Source: Prunus persica
Taxonomy: Eukaryota; Streptophyta; Magnoliopsida; Rosales; Rosaceae
NCBI RefSeq assembly: GCF_000346465.2
Contig: NC_034009.1
Location: forward strand, 34,789,557 to 34,853,556
Length of the DNA: 64,000 nt
Reading direction: 5' to 3'
The number at the start of each line of letters is the position of its first letter. Positions within the stretch are counted from its first letter, which is position 1. Below are positions 62,911 to 64,000 of this stretch, in pieces. The translations under genes were made by a program, and so were the position numbers. The notes under the pieces are model-generated. The model did not search any database, was not told where the DNA came from, and worked only from the letters and a program-made list of their open reading frames with translations.

Positions 62911-64000
62911 AAATTCAAAGGAAAGCAAAGCAATTCAATTCAAATTCTTCAAAATTACAATTTGAGTAGGGTGGTTGGTTCTATATAAGTAATTGTTGGT
63001 GAGATTGCTCAGTAATTTGTTACTTTTACTAACCCATTTGTTGTTGAACATAGTCGAATAAATCCAATTACTATCTATCTACATGGAAGGAAACTATGAA
63101 ATTCATAGATACTTTATATGAGATTAGATCTAACAATTCTTACTTAGCCTAGCTATATGTTAAGAGAAGACAAAACCGTGTTCTGTATTTTTTTGTTATT
63201 TTTCTACTGGGAAGGGAATTAATTATGCTTTAATTTCCGAATTGTTCCAGTAATGTCATTTATGAGGCATATTATTGATGAAGACGAACATAAAAGCATT
63301 TGTGTAAAATTGTGCATCTTTGGTTGTTCTTAGCTACGTAGCACGGACACAAGGATACGGAAGTGACACGAAAAATCTTAAAAAATTAGGACACGACACG
63401 GGTAGGACACGGTAATTAAAATAATAATAAATTTTAATAAAATTCTAATAATATATGCTTATATGATCTATCACACATATTCATGATTCATCATAAACTT
63501 AATTATCATCTTCAAAATAAGAAAAATAATTTTCCACTTCATAAAATAAGAATTGAGTTTGCATAAATAAATAAATAAATGAGTGAATTACTCACTCAAA
63601 AAGATACTTCTCTCACGACCAAATTGCTATCAATATTCTTAGTCAACCAAAAATATAAGCTCTGATACGAAGGAACAAAGAAAAAAAACATATTTTAAAA
63701 AAATATTGTTTACATTTTTAGCCAACTTTTTAAAAGTATTTCAAATATGTCCACATAGTTTTCAATAATTATGTTTGACCCTAGTTTTTGTTTTATGATT
63801 TTCAAAATAGTCCATGCATTGTCTTGACTTTAGTTGATTGTGTCCAAAATGTGTCTTGACTGTTGACCTGTGTTTAAGTCGTGTTTGAGGTGTGTCCGTG
63901 TGTCCGACACTTCGGCCTGATGAAGTGTCCGTGCTACATAGGTTTTTAGACATTACCATAAGAGCATGTTTACGTATCAGTGACAGTAATGGAGAAAGTA
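62911..64000. other. 3' flank of the DUF868 gene with a hAT-like MITE
   Basis: Contains the 3' UTR of the DUF868 gene and a 608-bp transposon-like element (63334-63941). No gene supported to the window end. Confidence 0.65.
63334..63941. mobile_element. Non-autonomous hAT-like element, CTACGTAGCACGGACAC ends
   Basis: The left end CTACGTAGCACGGACAC and the reverse complement of the right end, CTATGTAGCACGGACAC, are a 17-bp terminal inverted repeat with one mismatch. The flanks GTTCTTAG (63326-63333) and GTTTTTAG (63942-63949) are an 8-bp target duplication with one mismatch. GGACAC words are repeated inside both ends. The interior is AT-rich with no transposase. Confidence 0.75.

Overview
The window looks like nuclear DNA of a eudicot plant. 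The genes are intron-rich with GT-AG introns and AT-rich introns and spacers, the proteins are plant-specific, and non-autonomous DNA transposons are frequent. The proteins fit a woody rosid, possibly Rosaceae, but that is an inference from general resemblance. No organelle, bacterial or viral segment was seen.

Left part (1-15.8 kb). A minus-strand gene for an organellar single-stranded DNA-binding (OSB-like) protein starts at 697 and carries an in-frame 54-bp minisatellite. Two tandem MAPKKK5-type kinase genes follow. The first (3658-6960) is degenerate: frameshift, lost splice donor, DFG changed to GFG, and a 3' end that runs into a second, decayed copy of the OSB 5' region. The second (9612-13396) is intact in its kinase domain. 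The order OSB, kinase, OSB remnant, kinase points to tandem duplication of an OSB-kinase unit. A hAT-like, a Tourist-like and a Mutator-like MITE lie in the spacers.

Middle part (15.8-35.4 kb). A complete gene for gamma-tubulin complex component 5 (GCP5, 17 exons, 1000 aa) is followed by a broken crooked-neck-like HAT gene and a 4.5 kb patchwork of gene pieces (CTC1 5' end, F-box/DUF295 pseudogene, CTC1 exon 14, NAC pseudogene, CTC1 exon 7). Then come a second copy of the GCP5 3' end, an intact copy of the small HAT gene, and a complete CTC1 telomere gene (16 exons, 1394 aa). At about 26.76 kb CTC1 intron 7 is joined directly to GCP5 intron 14, which reads as the junction of a tandem duplication of a unit running from GCP5 intron 14 to CTC1 intron 7.

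Right part (35.4-64 kb). A thioredoxin-like protein (minus), a phytocyanin (plus), plastid aspartate aminotransferase ASP5 (minus), ribosomal protein eL39 (minus), a homogentisate phytyltransferase-like plastid prenyltransferase (minus), an ERF003-like AP2/ERF factor (plus) and an intronless DUF868 protein (plus) are separated by long non-coding spacers. Between eL39 and the prenyltransferase lies an array of nine roughly 20-bp palindromes (GTATAGCCG-NN-CGGCTATAC type) in poly(T)-rich spacers, which I could not assign to a known repeat. The genes are not an operon or a pathway cluster. The main interest is the duplication history and the unexplained palindrome array.
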